DNA from: Morchella semilibera
Taxonomy: Eukaryota; Ascomycota; Pezizomycetes; Pezizales; Morchellaceae
DNA length: 64,000 nucleotides
Direction: 5' to 3'
NCBI GenBank assembly: GCA_009192285.1
Contig: CM018603.1
Coordinates: forward strand, 6,259,613 to 6,323,612
Shown: positions 50,561 through 62,180 of the stretch, one piece after another
Layout: the number at the start of each line of letters is the position of its first letter
Numbering within the stretch: the stretch's first letter is position 1
Position numbers and translations under genes: made by a program
The notes under the pieces: model-generated
Told to the model about the DNA's origin: nothing
The model's database searches: none
Seen by the model: the letters and a program-made list of their open reading frames with translations, nothing else

Positions 50561-52539
50561 TAAACTTAAACTATTCTAATTATATAAAAATTTAACTAAA
50601 GTCCTACTAGCTTATAGGCCTGTCTAGCATCGGATACCGCTAGCTAGAAGATAATATATGATGCATTGTCAATAGTAAATCACGAAGGGGACCGGGACTC
50701 ATGATCGATCTACGACAGATCTTGCGGCTTATAACTTATTGGACGCATTCAAGGCAATCGCACCCGTTATAATCGTGACCGTATCTGCAGATTGTCGGCC
50801 ATCAGACAAGGAGCCCAATTGAAAACACTTAGTAATTATATGCAATAGCTACAATACAGCGCAGTAGAGTAGGGTGGAGAGATATGCACATATTATAACT
50901 GATACCTAATAGGACTGGCTTGTGTTTCTTTCAGAACTTTACGCCGATATATCCTCTCAAGACCGCATACAAGCTGAAACGCGCGGGTGCACGTGGAGGC
51001 CAGGGGAGAAAGAAGGGGAGAAAGAAGAGGGCTCAATTTGGACCAGGAGATATAGATGATGAGTCTATCTGAAACGTGGGAAGTGATTAGCTATAAGATT
51101 ACAAAAGATATATCTAATCAGTTAAGCACCTCCTTTACTTGTAAGGTAATAATTCCCAATTGCAACCCCCTCCATAGTGCCGATTTACTATCTCCGCCCT
51201 TTAGTAGTACATGGTGGGGTTGAAGGCATGGTTAGGCTCCAGAATACATATTTTAATACCAAGTACATGTACTTACATGTAGCACATATATTGTATGGCG
51301 AATACATATACCTTTCTACGTGTGTATTACCTTTCGAAGCTTCTAGGGATGGATAAACGCAGATTTACATGTAGGGGTGTGCATTTAAGTATCACGCCGG
51401 CCTATGGCTATACATGTATATGTATTAACTGCTAGCTCGATAAATTTAATGTAGGTACATGTACTACATGTACATGTATCTCTGTATATTATACAGTACC
51501 ATGGCCAAAGATGGGGTGAATATGGTTTTAGTATAGTACTCTTCCTCCAATGCCAGTTAGTCGGTACTCGTCACTAAACTCCATACTATAGCTATGGTAG
51601 TGACTTCACTCTGTTCCCCAACCCCGCGGCTCCGCTGGGAGGCACATAGCCCCATCTTGCAAAAAGGGCTAAAATCCGATGGGGATCCCCCGCCAGGTAT
51701 AAACCCCGGCCCCAAAATAGCCCTAAATACAACCCCCCCCCCCTAACCGTTGTGTCTCTCTTCCTCTTATTCCGCCAGCATGCATGAGTATTCGTGGACA
51801 TCGAACCCACCTAGCTCATCTTAGGGATATTCAGGTTTTGGCCGGTTGTAACACGTTCAGACCACACTATCTGCACACATATTATGCTTCGTTGCGCATC
51901 AACTCGCATTATTGTAAGGATCGGTCTAAGTAAGTTAGCTAACTAGACGTTGCTATGTCGTTATGTAGTTTAGTCTAAGTAGTTGTCCTGCACCGACATT
52001 TGATAAGATATTGTTGACCTTGTAGGGGGACGATGTGTATAGGGAAGATTGACTGACACGTTGCAAGCAGCAGCTTCCTTTTCGGCTCAAACGAGGTGCC
52101 TGTTTATTATTCTGACTGGGGTCGCCTTATAAAATTGACACGCCGCTGTTCTCGCTAGCTCTGGGGCCTGGTCGTTGGAAGAGCCAATGGTACGGAGCCT
52201 TGGCACAAATGCCACCCCAAACACGTAACCTCCGTTTGTGTTTTCTATTTGCCGCTTGGGAGAAAGCCCGATTATTAGCATCTTCCTGCAGTCGTTTTTT
52301 TTTTTCCCCAGCACATTGGTACTAACACTGTACTGTACAGCACCACCCCTAACAGCAAACCGTCACAGATCTATGGAGTCCTAGTGGCGCCGATGGGTGC
52401 GGGGGAGGATGCTTCCAACGAGAATTTCCCCGGTAGATCAGATAAATAGCACTAGCTATGACCTCTGGGGAAAAAAACTGGCAGCCCATCTATTCGTGTC
52501 AGCGTGGCACGTACCTACTAGGTAGATCCAATCAAGTAT

Positions 52540-52561
52540 CAATCAATCAATCAATCAATCA
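52540..52561. repeat. (AATC)n tetranucleotide repeat
   Basis: About five AATC units in tandem, intergenic. TTGATTGGTTGATT about 70 bases downstream is partly complementary and could form a weak hairpin. Confidence 0.8.
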
Positions 52562-54106
52562 GGCAGATCCAATCACAAAATATCACTCGGGTCCTACCCC
52601 ACACATACTTGTAGGCACTATAGACTAACTAGTTGATTGGTTGATTCATTATAAGAACCATGGATAGTGATACGGATACAAAGGTGAGTATAGTACCATA
52701 TATAAAGAGGTCATGAGAGAGACTATAATGGGCTTACAGTACAACGGGCTAACGTTTCTCAAAGAAAGCTTCTGGGGGCTTCTGTCTAGAGCTGCAAACA
52801 TGCACAGATTGTTTCCAGGAGTCATGAAATACAAGGGTGGTTATAAATACATAATTACGTCAAAATGACTTGGGTGTTAAATTGACTGCTACACATGTGA
52901 GGTCGTTAATAGTCAAAAGCTATAAATCACGTGATCCGGCTGTTCTGCACGCCTGTTATCATACTGATCCCATGGAGTATATAAGTGCATGTATCTATCA
53001 CACCACATGCTGGATCAATGAGTTGATGCCATCAGGACTTTCAATACCACAGCTACGTAAGTATATACAGTATGCACTCTTATTGCAGTCAAGTGTTCTA
53101 ACCCAGGCAGATGAATAACTGTGATGCCCCGTTGACGGCTTCCTACATCCTACACATGTATGCAAGTATCTATCCTATAATCTACGATCGATGATTTAAA
53201 TGGGGGGGGGGGGTAGCTAGCTAGTCGCCACTTATTGATCTTCTGCCCACTGCCGTTCGTTATTCAGACTTGCTTCTCCTTCAAAGGGCAATATCCAGGG
53301 TTAGGGTTCAGTTACACAGGATTTTGGGGTCTTTTGTCTTCAGCATCCTTGTTGTAGAGTGTGACTCGTCTTATATCACTTTCCGCGGTAGAAAAAAGAT
53401 CCACTCGTGAGAGGAAGAAAGAAGGGAAAAAAAAAAAATTGATCTTCATCCTCTGGTATGGCCGGTAAACAGGGCTTCTCGGCAAATCCTTGTCTGTCTA
53501 TGGCCAGGGCACCACAGGGATCGGTGTTTGCTCACGAGATGCGACCACAACGAAACCAGCTGACGTACGTTGGAGGGCCTTTTTCATCTTTGTCGCTATT
53601 CCTTGCTGAAGAACGGGGGCTGAATCAATATGGCCCGTCAGGAAAACATTCAAGGGAGCAGCGCCGAGCTTTGAGCCCCTAGGGCTGATAAAAAGCAATA
53701 TTGCAAAGAGACTCTTCTTCCGTGGTGATTGGCTGCAACATGTATGTAGGTACCGCAGCGTCGTACAAAACAAGCCTTTTTTTTTCTTTTTCTTTTTGCT
53801 GATGATGATGAGGGATGAGATGAGGAAAGAGAGATACAGAGACAGAAGCTGAAACTAACTGGTTGTGTAGGAGATGACACCTCTCGGTGCTATATACAAA
53901 GCAATCTAGGAGTGCGAAGTGTCGGAGTTGAAGACTCGACCAATACGGAAAAAAGGCCTGTTCTGGTTGATTGGCGCCTGATCAGCCGTAATGTAATAGC
54001 TGAAACTGGGACGGGCCTGGCTATAGGTAGCTAGCTATAGGTAAGTAACCTGATAGTTGACTCTCTCTCCCTCTCGCCGTAAGAGCAGGTACTATATAAT
54101 CCATAG

Positions 54107-54148
54107 CACCTACTACGATCCTATTCACCTACTACGATCCTATTCACC
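54107..54148. repeat. 19-bp tandem duplication in the patatin-like gene promoter
   Basis: The 19-bp unit CACCTACTACGATCCTATT occurs twice in direct tandem (54107-54125, 54126-54144), followed by a partial CACC. It ends about 80 bases upstream of the start codon at 54228, so it lies in the leader or core promoter. Confidence 0.85.
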
Positions 54149-54227
54149 AAGAAGATACGCTCATACAATACCATAGAACCTTGGCACCATATTCCCGTTT
54201 CAACATATCTACCATCCCAATTCCAGA

Positions 54228-55581
54228 ATGTCACAAAACACTGAAACCCCATCTCTCCGTGTGCTCTCACTAGGTAAGCTTCCCCCCCTCCTCTGGAGAC
54301 GAGTGGGTTGTGTTTGGTAGTTATAATAACCTCTGTTTCTTTCCAACCCATAACAGACGGCGGCGGTGTCCGCGGCTACTCAAGTCTCCTCATCCTCAAG
54401 CAGGTGATGCGTGAGATCCAGGCCCAAGAAAAGCTCGACCACATCCCCAGGCCATGCGACTACTTTGACGTTATCGCCGGGACCAGCACCGGAGGGTATG
54501 CACACCCACCCACACTCCTTTCCATTACAAACCGTCCCAATCTGACATATAGCCGCTCTCTCTAGCCTGATAGCCATCATGCTCGGCCGCCTCGTAAGCC
54601 CCCGCACTGCACTGGGAGTTGATTTTTCTGTTTGCTAATGCAGCCTAGCGCATGGACGTGGACAGCTGCATCGTCAAGTACGAGGAGCTCTCGCAGGACA
54701 TCTTCCAGACGAGCTTCTGGCAGCACTTGCCGGGAAAGATGGCGCTGGACGGCTGGATGGGCAACCCGTGGTTCAGCGGGCCAAAGCTGGCGGACGCGGT
54801 CAAGAACGTGGTGGCGAAGAATATAAACACGGCGGAGAGGGAGGCGTTGAAGGAGAGGGGCACGCCGGCGGGGGATGCGGGGCTGTGGGACCCGAATAAG
54901 GGTGCCTGTAAAACGTGAGTTAGATTTTTATATCTGCGCCGGGGGGTGTTGTACTGATTGATACATCACAGCTTCGTGGTCACCGTGCGCAAGGCCACAA
55001 ACGTCACCGTCCGCCTGCGCAGCTACCAAAAGTCCCCCGAGGACCCCATCGACACCTGCGCCATCTGGGAGGCGGCCCGCGCCACCTCGGCCGCGCCAGT
55101 CTACTTCCCGCCCATGACCATCGCGGGCGAGGAGTACTTTGACGGCGGGCTGACGAGCAACAACCCCATCTTCCGCGTCAAGGACGAGCTCGAGGACGGG
55201 CTCAACTCGCCGGTCCCGCGCTGCATCATCTCGCTCGGCACGGGGCGGCCCGAGACCACCACCAACGACGACCACGGCTTCTGGGTCAAGCTCGGCAAGT
55301 GGATGTTTGGCGGGTACGGCAGGATCGGGTGGACGCTGCTGGGCATCATTCAGGATACCGAGGCGAAGCATCTGGAGATGCTGACGGACGAGAACAACAA
55401 GAAGTTTAGGAAGAACTATTATCGCTTCAATGTCGTGGGGAGTATTGGCGGTATTGGGCTGGACGAGTGGCAGAAGCTGCCGGTGATGAGGAAGGAGACG
55501 GCGGCGTATCTGGGTGAGGAGGCGACGGTGAAGTGGATTAAGGAGTGTGCGACAAAGCTGGTGGCGAAGAAGGATCAGTAG
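54228..55581 (+). CDS. Patatin-like phospholipase
   Basis: Lipid acyl hydrolase with a Ser-Asp dyad; likely intracellular, since no signal peptide is visible. Five exons: 54228-54273, 54357-54495, 54566-54593, 54649-54914 and 54972-55581; introns 83, 70, 55 and 57 bp; predicted 362 aa. The oxyanion-hole motif DGGGVRG is at residues 16-22, the nucleophile motif GTSTG has S59, and the catalytic Asp is in DGG (D217-G219). The order and spacing are those of the patatin family. The 28-bp exon 3 encodes LIAIMLGRL, directly after GTSTGG. In fungi such domains also occur at the N-terminus of longer NB-ARC/TPR or ankyrin proteins, but this protein ends at residue 362 with no repeat domain. Third codon positions are strongly G/C in exons 4-5, unlike genes left of 48 kb. 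Confidence 0.93.
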
Positions 55582-56785
55582 GGTGTTTTTATTTTTATTT
55601 TATTTCTTTTTTCTGGGCTTTGGTATTTTCTTTTCCTTTTTGTGGTGTGGGTTGGTTGTATGTAGTAATATGGTTTGAAGGCCGAGTCATAGGCGATCAC
55701 TCGGCTCTGGAAATCTAACTGTGACTGATAACCCTTGTTGTATTGTGACGATGGGAATATTTGATTTCCTTGCCTACTTATCTACTTATCTCACAACGGG
55801 GAGGACCTGACAGCCCTTTTATATCTCAGTAGACCGTACATGCAAGATCAAGCACCGATTAACTATGTGTATGTATGTCCCCCCGTGGCCATGACAGCAC
55901 GCATGTCAGCATCGACCTCGAACATCACAAGACCGCTCGCTCGCTCTAAAAAGAAAAAAAAAATACTACACGAAAGGACAAAGTGAAGAAACACACCAAG
56001 ACAATCTGATTATTCTGACATGTGCGCCTGTCTGTCTCAGCGCGGTCATCCGTTCGTCTCCAACGTCATGTCAGCCCCGGTGTAAGTATGTGTGTATACA
56101 CGCCCGGTTGCGGGTGTGTAGCTGTCAAGATGTACCATCCATCCATGCGTACATCCATCCATACATACACATACATACACGGAGCAAACCCACACCCAGA
56201 GCTCGGTAGTTAAGCCAGCACTGGGTACATGTTGCCCCTTCAGCTCACAGCTCGGGGTTGGGGGCGGTGAAGTGTCCCCAGCACCGCTTCAGGTCCGGTT
56301 CCCCCATCTAATCTAATCTTATCTTACCACCCCGACCCGACGTCAGGGCGGCATCACAGGATCTCACTCGTGCCGCTCAGCACCCAAAACGCTCCCCACT
56401 GGCTGCTGGTCCGTCTGCATGCATGCATGCATGGGCGGGCTCGAGGGGTATATGTAGGTAGGTAGGAACATAGGCATAGGTAGGTGTCTTGGTTGTCTAC
56501 CGGTACGATTCACGGCCGGCGTGCGCAGTTACTAACTCGATCCTCCGCCAAACAAACACATACATACAATTCACAGCTTTTTTTGTTCCGATTCGTTTCT
56601 CTGCGTACATAGTTTCTCCATTACCTGGGGAATCGCATTGTTATATGTCATACAACTGGGCCAGCTTCTAGGTCTCAATCTATCAAGTATGGTGGTGCCT
56701 AAATGTATTATATTAGACCCCCTATCGACACTAAACTATATACACGATGCAGCTATCTAAAAAAAGAAAAAAAAAAGAAACCACC
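55582..56785. other. Convergent intergenic spacer, patatin-like gene to ALADIN-like gene
   Basis: 3' flanks of the patatin-like gene (+) and the ALADIN-like gene (-). It contains short CATC/CATA repeats (about 56130-56180), GCATGCAT repeats (about 56417-56431) and an A-rich run near 56758-56782. No gene is supported. Confidence 0.6.
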
Positions 56786-58728
56786 CTACCCGCTACCCAC
56801 ACCCCTAAAGAACGCCACCCCCCTCCCCCCGTCCACCACAACACCAGCACAAACGCCGCACTCCTCCGCCGCAAACCCAACCTGCCCGACCGCCCCGCCC
56901 GCCACCTCCATCCTGAGCACGCCGAGCGCGCCGAGCGCCGCCGCCGCCGCCGTGATCCGCCCGGCGTCGAACCAGACGACGGACCGGTGGTGCTGGGGGC
57001 CGGCAAAGACAACGATGAGGCGCTGCCCGCTCGGGTCGAGCGCCATGTGCTCCACTGCGCCGCCGTAGCCGTCGGTCCCAGTGGCGGTGGCGGTGGCAGG
57101 GGTGACGGTGTCTCGGCGCTTCCGCCGCCGCCGCCACCGCCCGCTGGTGAAGGGCGTCCACGGGGTCTCGAGGCTGCCAACGTGGATGGCGGTCAGGTTC
57201 GCCGTGCGGCCGCCAAAACAGCTGCAGCGCAGCGTTATAGATCCTCGTGAGGGGGCCGGCGGTCTCGCCGCCGCCGCGGGCAGCCCCCCTCAAGACCGAC
57301 TCCGCGACGAGCCGGAACACGTGGATCCCCTGGCGACCTCCGAGCGCCACCACAATGGTCGGGGATGCGCCGCTGGCAGCGGGGACGACAAGGACCTCTC
57401 TGACCCCGCGGCCGAGCTCCACCCCGAGCAGCAAATGCGGGTAGAAGCGCACCGCGCCGCCAACCGTGATGCTTCCGGCGCCGTTCTCGCGCACCGGCAG
57501 GACGAGCACAAGGCCGCTGGCGAACGCGGCGACGATGCGCGATGCGCTGGCGCTCCATGCGAGGGCTGTGCAGCGCGCGGCGGCGGCCGGGAGCGCAAGC
57601 CGCGGGTAGGCGCGGAGGGAGCGCTCGAGGGTCACGTTGTGCAGCCAGAGGCCCGCCGTGGACGTGCCGATGGCGAGGTGCCGGCCGGAGGGCGAGAACA
57701 CGGCGTGCGTGATTGCGCCCAGGAATGGGGTCTGCTGCGCTTGGTGCGGGAGCAGGCGGATGCGCTCTAGGCGGGCAAGGGGCGGCGACGACGACGACGA
57801 CGACGCACTATCACCCGCCGACGACGACCTCGACGACGACGGCGATGGCGTCCGCTCCGCGACCATGTCTGACAAGATGGCGGCGGTAGCCGGCGACGGC
57901 CCCGTCTGGAAGAACGAGGGCGGCCCAGAAGACCCATACTCGCGGCGGCGGCGCATGGGCGTCGGCGTAAGCCCAAACAGCGGGCCATGCCTCACCCTCC
58001 TCATCTCCTCCAGATCCTGCATGGACAGGTCGAGAGTCCACACGTCGACACAGCCATTATCCAAGCCGACAGCCAGCTGGTTGGCCGAGTTCCAGCACAA
58101 ACCCGTGACCGTCACCTCGGCCGGCGTGTCCGCCGCCACCAGGAAGTACGGCGCAAAGGCGCCGCCGTCGCGCAGGTCGTACACGTGTATGCGCGCCCAC
58201 GTTGTTGCGAGGGCGAGCAGCGGCAGGCGCGGGTGGAAGCACAGGTGCTCGGTCTTCTCGAGGCCGCTGCGGGAGGAGTTCCAGCGCCGGGGCGCCGGCG
58301 TCCCGAGGACGTCGTCGAGGCCCGGGTGCGAGAGCAGGTGCTTGAGCAGGAGGTCGAGCGGCGTGGTGTACAGGCGCTGCAGGGCCGGGAGGTAGTTTAG
58401 GGTGTGGTGGAGGGCCTGGAGGAGGGTGCGCGGGGGGGCGGGCGGGGGGGCGGGCAGGAGACGGCTGGCGCGTTGGGGGGGCCGCGGGTTGGGCGTGGGG
58501 AGGGTGATGCTTGTGGGGGTTTTGGAGGCGGGGGTTGTGGGGAGGGCGTCGGTGTCGTGGACTGGCGGTCATAGTTAGTAGAGTGTAGATAGATATAATT
58601 TGATATATAATTTGATATAGATATCAGTCAGGGCAGAGGGGCTTCAGGTGAGAGTTACGAATTATCCCGTCAACCTCCAATACCGTATTCCCCACCGGCT
58701 GCTGCAGGTCCCTGAAACTCGAAGCCAT
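56786..58728 (-). CDS. ALADIN-like WD40 nucleoporin (probable)
   Basis: Probable WD40 beta-propeller nucleoporin related to ALADIN (AAAS). Exon 1 is 58728-58659 (MASSFRDLQQPVGNTVLEVD). A 97-bp intron with a perfect TACTAAC branch point follows, then exon 2 from 58561 to 56786. The Pro-rich N-terminal part continues into HLCFHPRLPLLALATTWARI, VTGLCWNSANQLAVGLDNG, CVDVWTLDLS, FSPSGRHLAIGTSTAGLW, CTALAWSASASRIVAAF and MALDPSGQRLIVVFAG. These resemble successive ALADIN propeller blades, including the final DPSG block. A Ser-rich acidic insert interrupts the propeller. About 614 aa if a one-base frame break near 57209-57216 is bridged: upstream reads IYNAALQLFW, downstream reads GRTANLTAIHVGSLETPW in another frame. 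The break may be a sequence error or a missed intron. The gene is very GC-rich. The family call is moderate, and another WD40 protein is possible. Confidence 0.65.
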
Positions 58729-59303
58729 CTCGCTGGCAGGTCAGGTGTGGTGAAGATGGTGATGATGATGACGATGATGGTGATGGAGAGAAGATGAAGA
58801 GAAGAAGAGAAGAGGAAGAGCTGAAGAAGAACAAGTAGAAAAGAAGAAGAAAAGTCTCTTTTTTTGGTTGTTTGCAGCAGACAAAGAAAAGAAAAAACAC
58901 ACGCACGCACTCGCCCGCAAAACTTAAAACAATTCCGTCACACACACACACACACAAAATAAGATAAGATAAAGTAGATTGGTACTCAGTAAAATGGAAT
59001 AGATATTTCAACGTCTAAAAGCCTACACTTTGCGAGATTTACCTACAATGTAGAGAGTTCTCTCCCTCCCCGTGGAGAGGGATGGTAATAATAAATAAAA
59101 AAGAAAAAGGTGCACTAGCGATCATTACCCTTCCCTTCCATCAGCCACACACCAAACTTACTGCACAACCTTACCACTTATAACGCTGCGATACAATAAA
59201 ATAAGAGAAAAAGATATCTATCATACAAATACAAAACAGCAATAAACGAGCAACAACACAGAGCAATGGTATAATAGTGATAATAATAATAATGGGGAGA
59301 TCT
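58729..59303. other. Intergenic spacer, RDH54 to ALADIN-like gene
   Basis: Contains the ALADIN-like gene's 5' flank (ATG/ACG-rich and A/G-rich tracts at 58745-58850), a CA repeat (about 58938-58956) and an AT-rich RDH54 3' flank. No gene is supported. Confidence 0.65.
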
Positions 59304-62180
59304 CTAAAAGGTCTTTTGGAAGATGAAGCTAACTTCCTTCCCTTCGCCATCGCGTACCACCTGTGTTAGGAGGTCGTCCTCGATGCTGACTTCGTCGTCA
59401 TCGTCATCATCGCAGTCTTCTTCTTCCATCCCCTCTTCTTCTTGCATTTCGCTTGGGGTAGGGGAGGGGGGTTTCGACTTCCGGAGCAGCCTGCTAGCAA
59501 GGACATGCGAGTACTCCATCAGCGAGCCCAGCTGCGCCCCCTTCGGCACCTTCTTCAGCGCCGCCAGCCTCTCCCTCTCAATCTTCTCGATATCCACCTC
59601 GCTCGCCTTCATCAGTCCGGGGTACCTTATCTCCTCCTCTTCCTCCTCATCCTCTTCTCCTTCCTCTCCACAACCCTCCCGCCCCACAGGGGACTCGGGC
59701 GGCCCAGGAAGATACCCCTTCCCCCCACACGAACATGCCATCAGCTCATGCGTCGCGCACTCCGTGCCCTCGTCCAGCCTAAACAGGTCCCTCAGCTCCT
59801 CGGCCGTGAAGCTCCCTACGCCCACCTTCTGGTCCACCACGCTGTCGGCCAGCCCCGTCTTTGCCGTCTGGCGCTGAAAGATCTTCTCGTCGAAGCAGCC
59901 CGCGGTGAGGAGCCTGTAGATGACGACGGGGTGCCTCTGGCCGTCGCGGTGCACGCGCGCCATCGCCTGCTGGTCCGTGGCCGGGTTCCAGTCCGCGTCA
60001 AAGAGCACAAGCCGCGACGCGCCAATCAGGTTGATCCCTGCGCCGCCCGAGCGCGCCGACAACAGGAAGGCGAACGACGTCTTGGCCGGCGTGCGGTTGA
60101 ACGTGTCGATTAGGTCTTGGCGCTTGGCCGCTGGGGTGGACCCGTCTAGGCGGCTGTGGGGTAGGTTGCGCGTCGACAGGAGCGTGGAGAGGAGGTCGAG
60201 CGTGGAGGTGTAGTTTGAGACAATGACAATCTTCTCCGTGGTGGTTTTGTAGAGCGTGAGCAGGAGCCGGTCGAGGACGCGGAACTTGCCCGAGTGGGAG
60301 GAGCTGTGGGATTCGAGGAGCTTTGGGTGCACGGTTGAGAGGAGGGATTGGGTGGTGGGGGTTGGGGGGCTTGTTGGAGCGTGGGGCGAGGAGGCCGGGG
60401 GAGTTGCAGAGCTTTTTGAGGAGCGTTATGAGCAGGAGGGAGGTGTCGGGGGCGCGGTAGACGGTTTCCGAAGCTGGGGGAGGAGAGAATGGATTTGTAG
60501 ACTTTGATCTGTTTGGGGGTCGGCCGGCAGAAGACGACGTATTCGGTCTTTGGGGGGAGGTAGGATGATAAGATTTCGGCGGTGCGTCGAAGGACAAACA
60601 GTTTTGTTAGGCGGCGAGCTTGATGGGAGAGGGTTGTTTGTCAGCAGTGTAGCTAGGTCAATGATCGTAGGAACAAGTTTTAGAAAGGAAGGGACAAACC
60701 TCGTCACCCCTTGCCTTTCCCTTCTCCACATCCTTCTTCGACACCCCCGGCTGCCTACTCTTCACGATCGGATTCTCAAATTCCCTGCGAAACGTCTGAT
60801 AGCTCTCCAGCAGCCCCGGGTTCACGAAATCCACCATGATGTAAAACTCGTGCAGATCGTTCTGCAGCGGCCGTCCCACTCAGTATGACGCGCCCGCTTG
60901 GTGTTTAGCCCCCTGATTGCCGCCGCGCTCTTGTTCTTCTCCGTCTTGAGTCTGTGGCCCTCGTCTGCGATCACAATATCAATCTCGGGCGTTGCGCAGC
61001 TCCCCCTGTACCTTCTGCAGCTTCTCGTAGCCGACAACCATGACATTGTAGACCTTCCCGTGCGTAAAGTCGCGGATGTTGGCCTTGCTGTCGGCCACAA
61101 AAACGCCGATCCGCTCGCGGCCAAGCCACTTTGTGAACTCCTTTCGCCAATTGGTGATTAGTGTAACGGGACACACGATGAGCGCCTTCTTGACGACCGG
61201 CCCGGACCCCCAGATCGGCCCCTGCTTCAGCAGCGTCCACAGCAGCGCGATTGTCTGCAGTGTTTTGCCGAGCCCCATCTCGTCCGCGAGGATTGCCCCG
61301 TGGCCATCGAACGCGCCGTACCCCATAACGGCAGAGTAGAGAAACTGCACGCCCTCGCGCTGGTGCGGCCGTAGGTGCGCACTTAGGAACGGGTCCACCA
61401 CCACGTCGACGATGTTCTTTCCTGCCGCCGTCGCCGCCGTCCCGGGGGGACGGGGCATAACTAGGGCACCCTCGGCGTTGGGATCGTGTCGTGGGGTCGG
61501 CACCCGTGCGTGCGCATATGTGTTTTGTTACCGTTGTTGCGTTGTTTAGTAGTGGTGTTTTGAACTTGCTCCCGAAGAAGCCCGCCGCAGAAACGGGGCG
61601 TGAACGACGCTGGCTGCTCCTCCCGGGGTGCGTTCTTCAAGAACGGGCGACCCGCCAGATAGTCCTCTTTGGAGAGGACAGAGTCAATCTCGACGTCACG
61701 ACCGCCCATTGATATCAGGTCCCCGAGTGCGGGAGGCGTACGCATCATGGTACGGCCAAGGTGGGTCCCGGAGGTGTCTTGGAGAGTGGCAATGTCCCGC
61801 GCTGAGAACGAGAATGCCGTCGCCGTCAAAGGTCTTGTGTTTCTTTGTGGTCTTTTTGCGCCACAGGACGTTGTAGTATATGTCTTCATTGGTGGTTGTG
61901 GTTGTGGGGATAGTGGGTGGAGTGGGGTCGGTGGGGGTCGAGGGGGTAGTTGGCGGTGGAGAGACGGGATTGGCGGACGAGAATGAGGGGTTTGGCGGGG
62001 GGCGGTGGTGGCGTTGGCGGCGAGGCGGAGGGTCTGAGCGAGGCGTTGGGGGGCGTGAGCGGTCGAGACTGTGAGTGCAGAGCTGGAGGAGGAGAGACGG
62101 GCCTTCTTTGGGGGTGGTTCTTCAGGAGGGCCAGAGGAGGGCTTGCGCAGGAGGGGGGGGACGAACTTTCTGGAGTACAT
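59304..62180 (-). CDS. RDH54: Rdh54/Tid1 Swi2/Snf2 DNA translocase; frame broken in many places
   Basis: Rad54-paralogue ATPase that acts with Rad51/Dmc1 in recombination, mainly in meiosis; nuclear. Starts at ATG 62180 ([16 protein letters not shown]) and ends at 59304. Recognisable blocks in order: [73 protein letters not shown], Walker [97 protein letters not shown] and an acidic C-terminus. One intron is clear: 60699-60619, with a CTGAC branch. These blocks fall in different frames. About ten single-base shifts are needed, nearly all at runs such as about 62000, 61797, 61596, 61524, 60988, 60894, 60870, 60468 and 60366. Substitution-type stops are not seen. This suggests sequence error in GC-rich DNA, or a very young pseudogene. 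Confidence 0.85.

Larger units (their letters stand above)
48051..54227. other. Long gene-poor region rich in ACATGTA motifs
   Basis: About 6.2 kb between KAP104 and the patatin-like gene without a supportable coding gene. It contains a GT/G-run (48561-48595), MITE copy 2 (49910-50031) and a dense field of ACATGTA/TACATGTAC motifs at 49300-50560 and 51250-51480. It also has a CAAT repeat (52540-52561) and a short G-run (about 53201-53212). A short open stretch at about 50937-51072 follows a good splice-acceptor-like sequence and has a basic tail, but no upstream exon was found. Confidence 0.55.

Noticed and set aside
52520-52650. Short AATC repeats and the TTGATTGG motif considered as a CRISPR-like array
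   Set aside because: Contiguous tetranucleotide repeat without spacers, in a eukaryotic context.
57081-57770. Long + strand frame opposite the ALADIN-like gene
   Set aside because: In GC-rich coding DNA, antisense frames stay open by composition; its Arg/Ala/Gly-rich translation is typical of a shadow.
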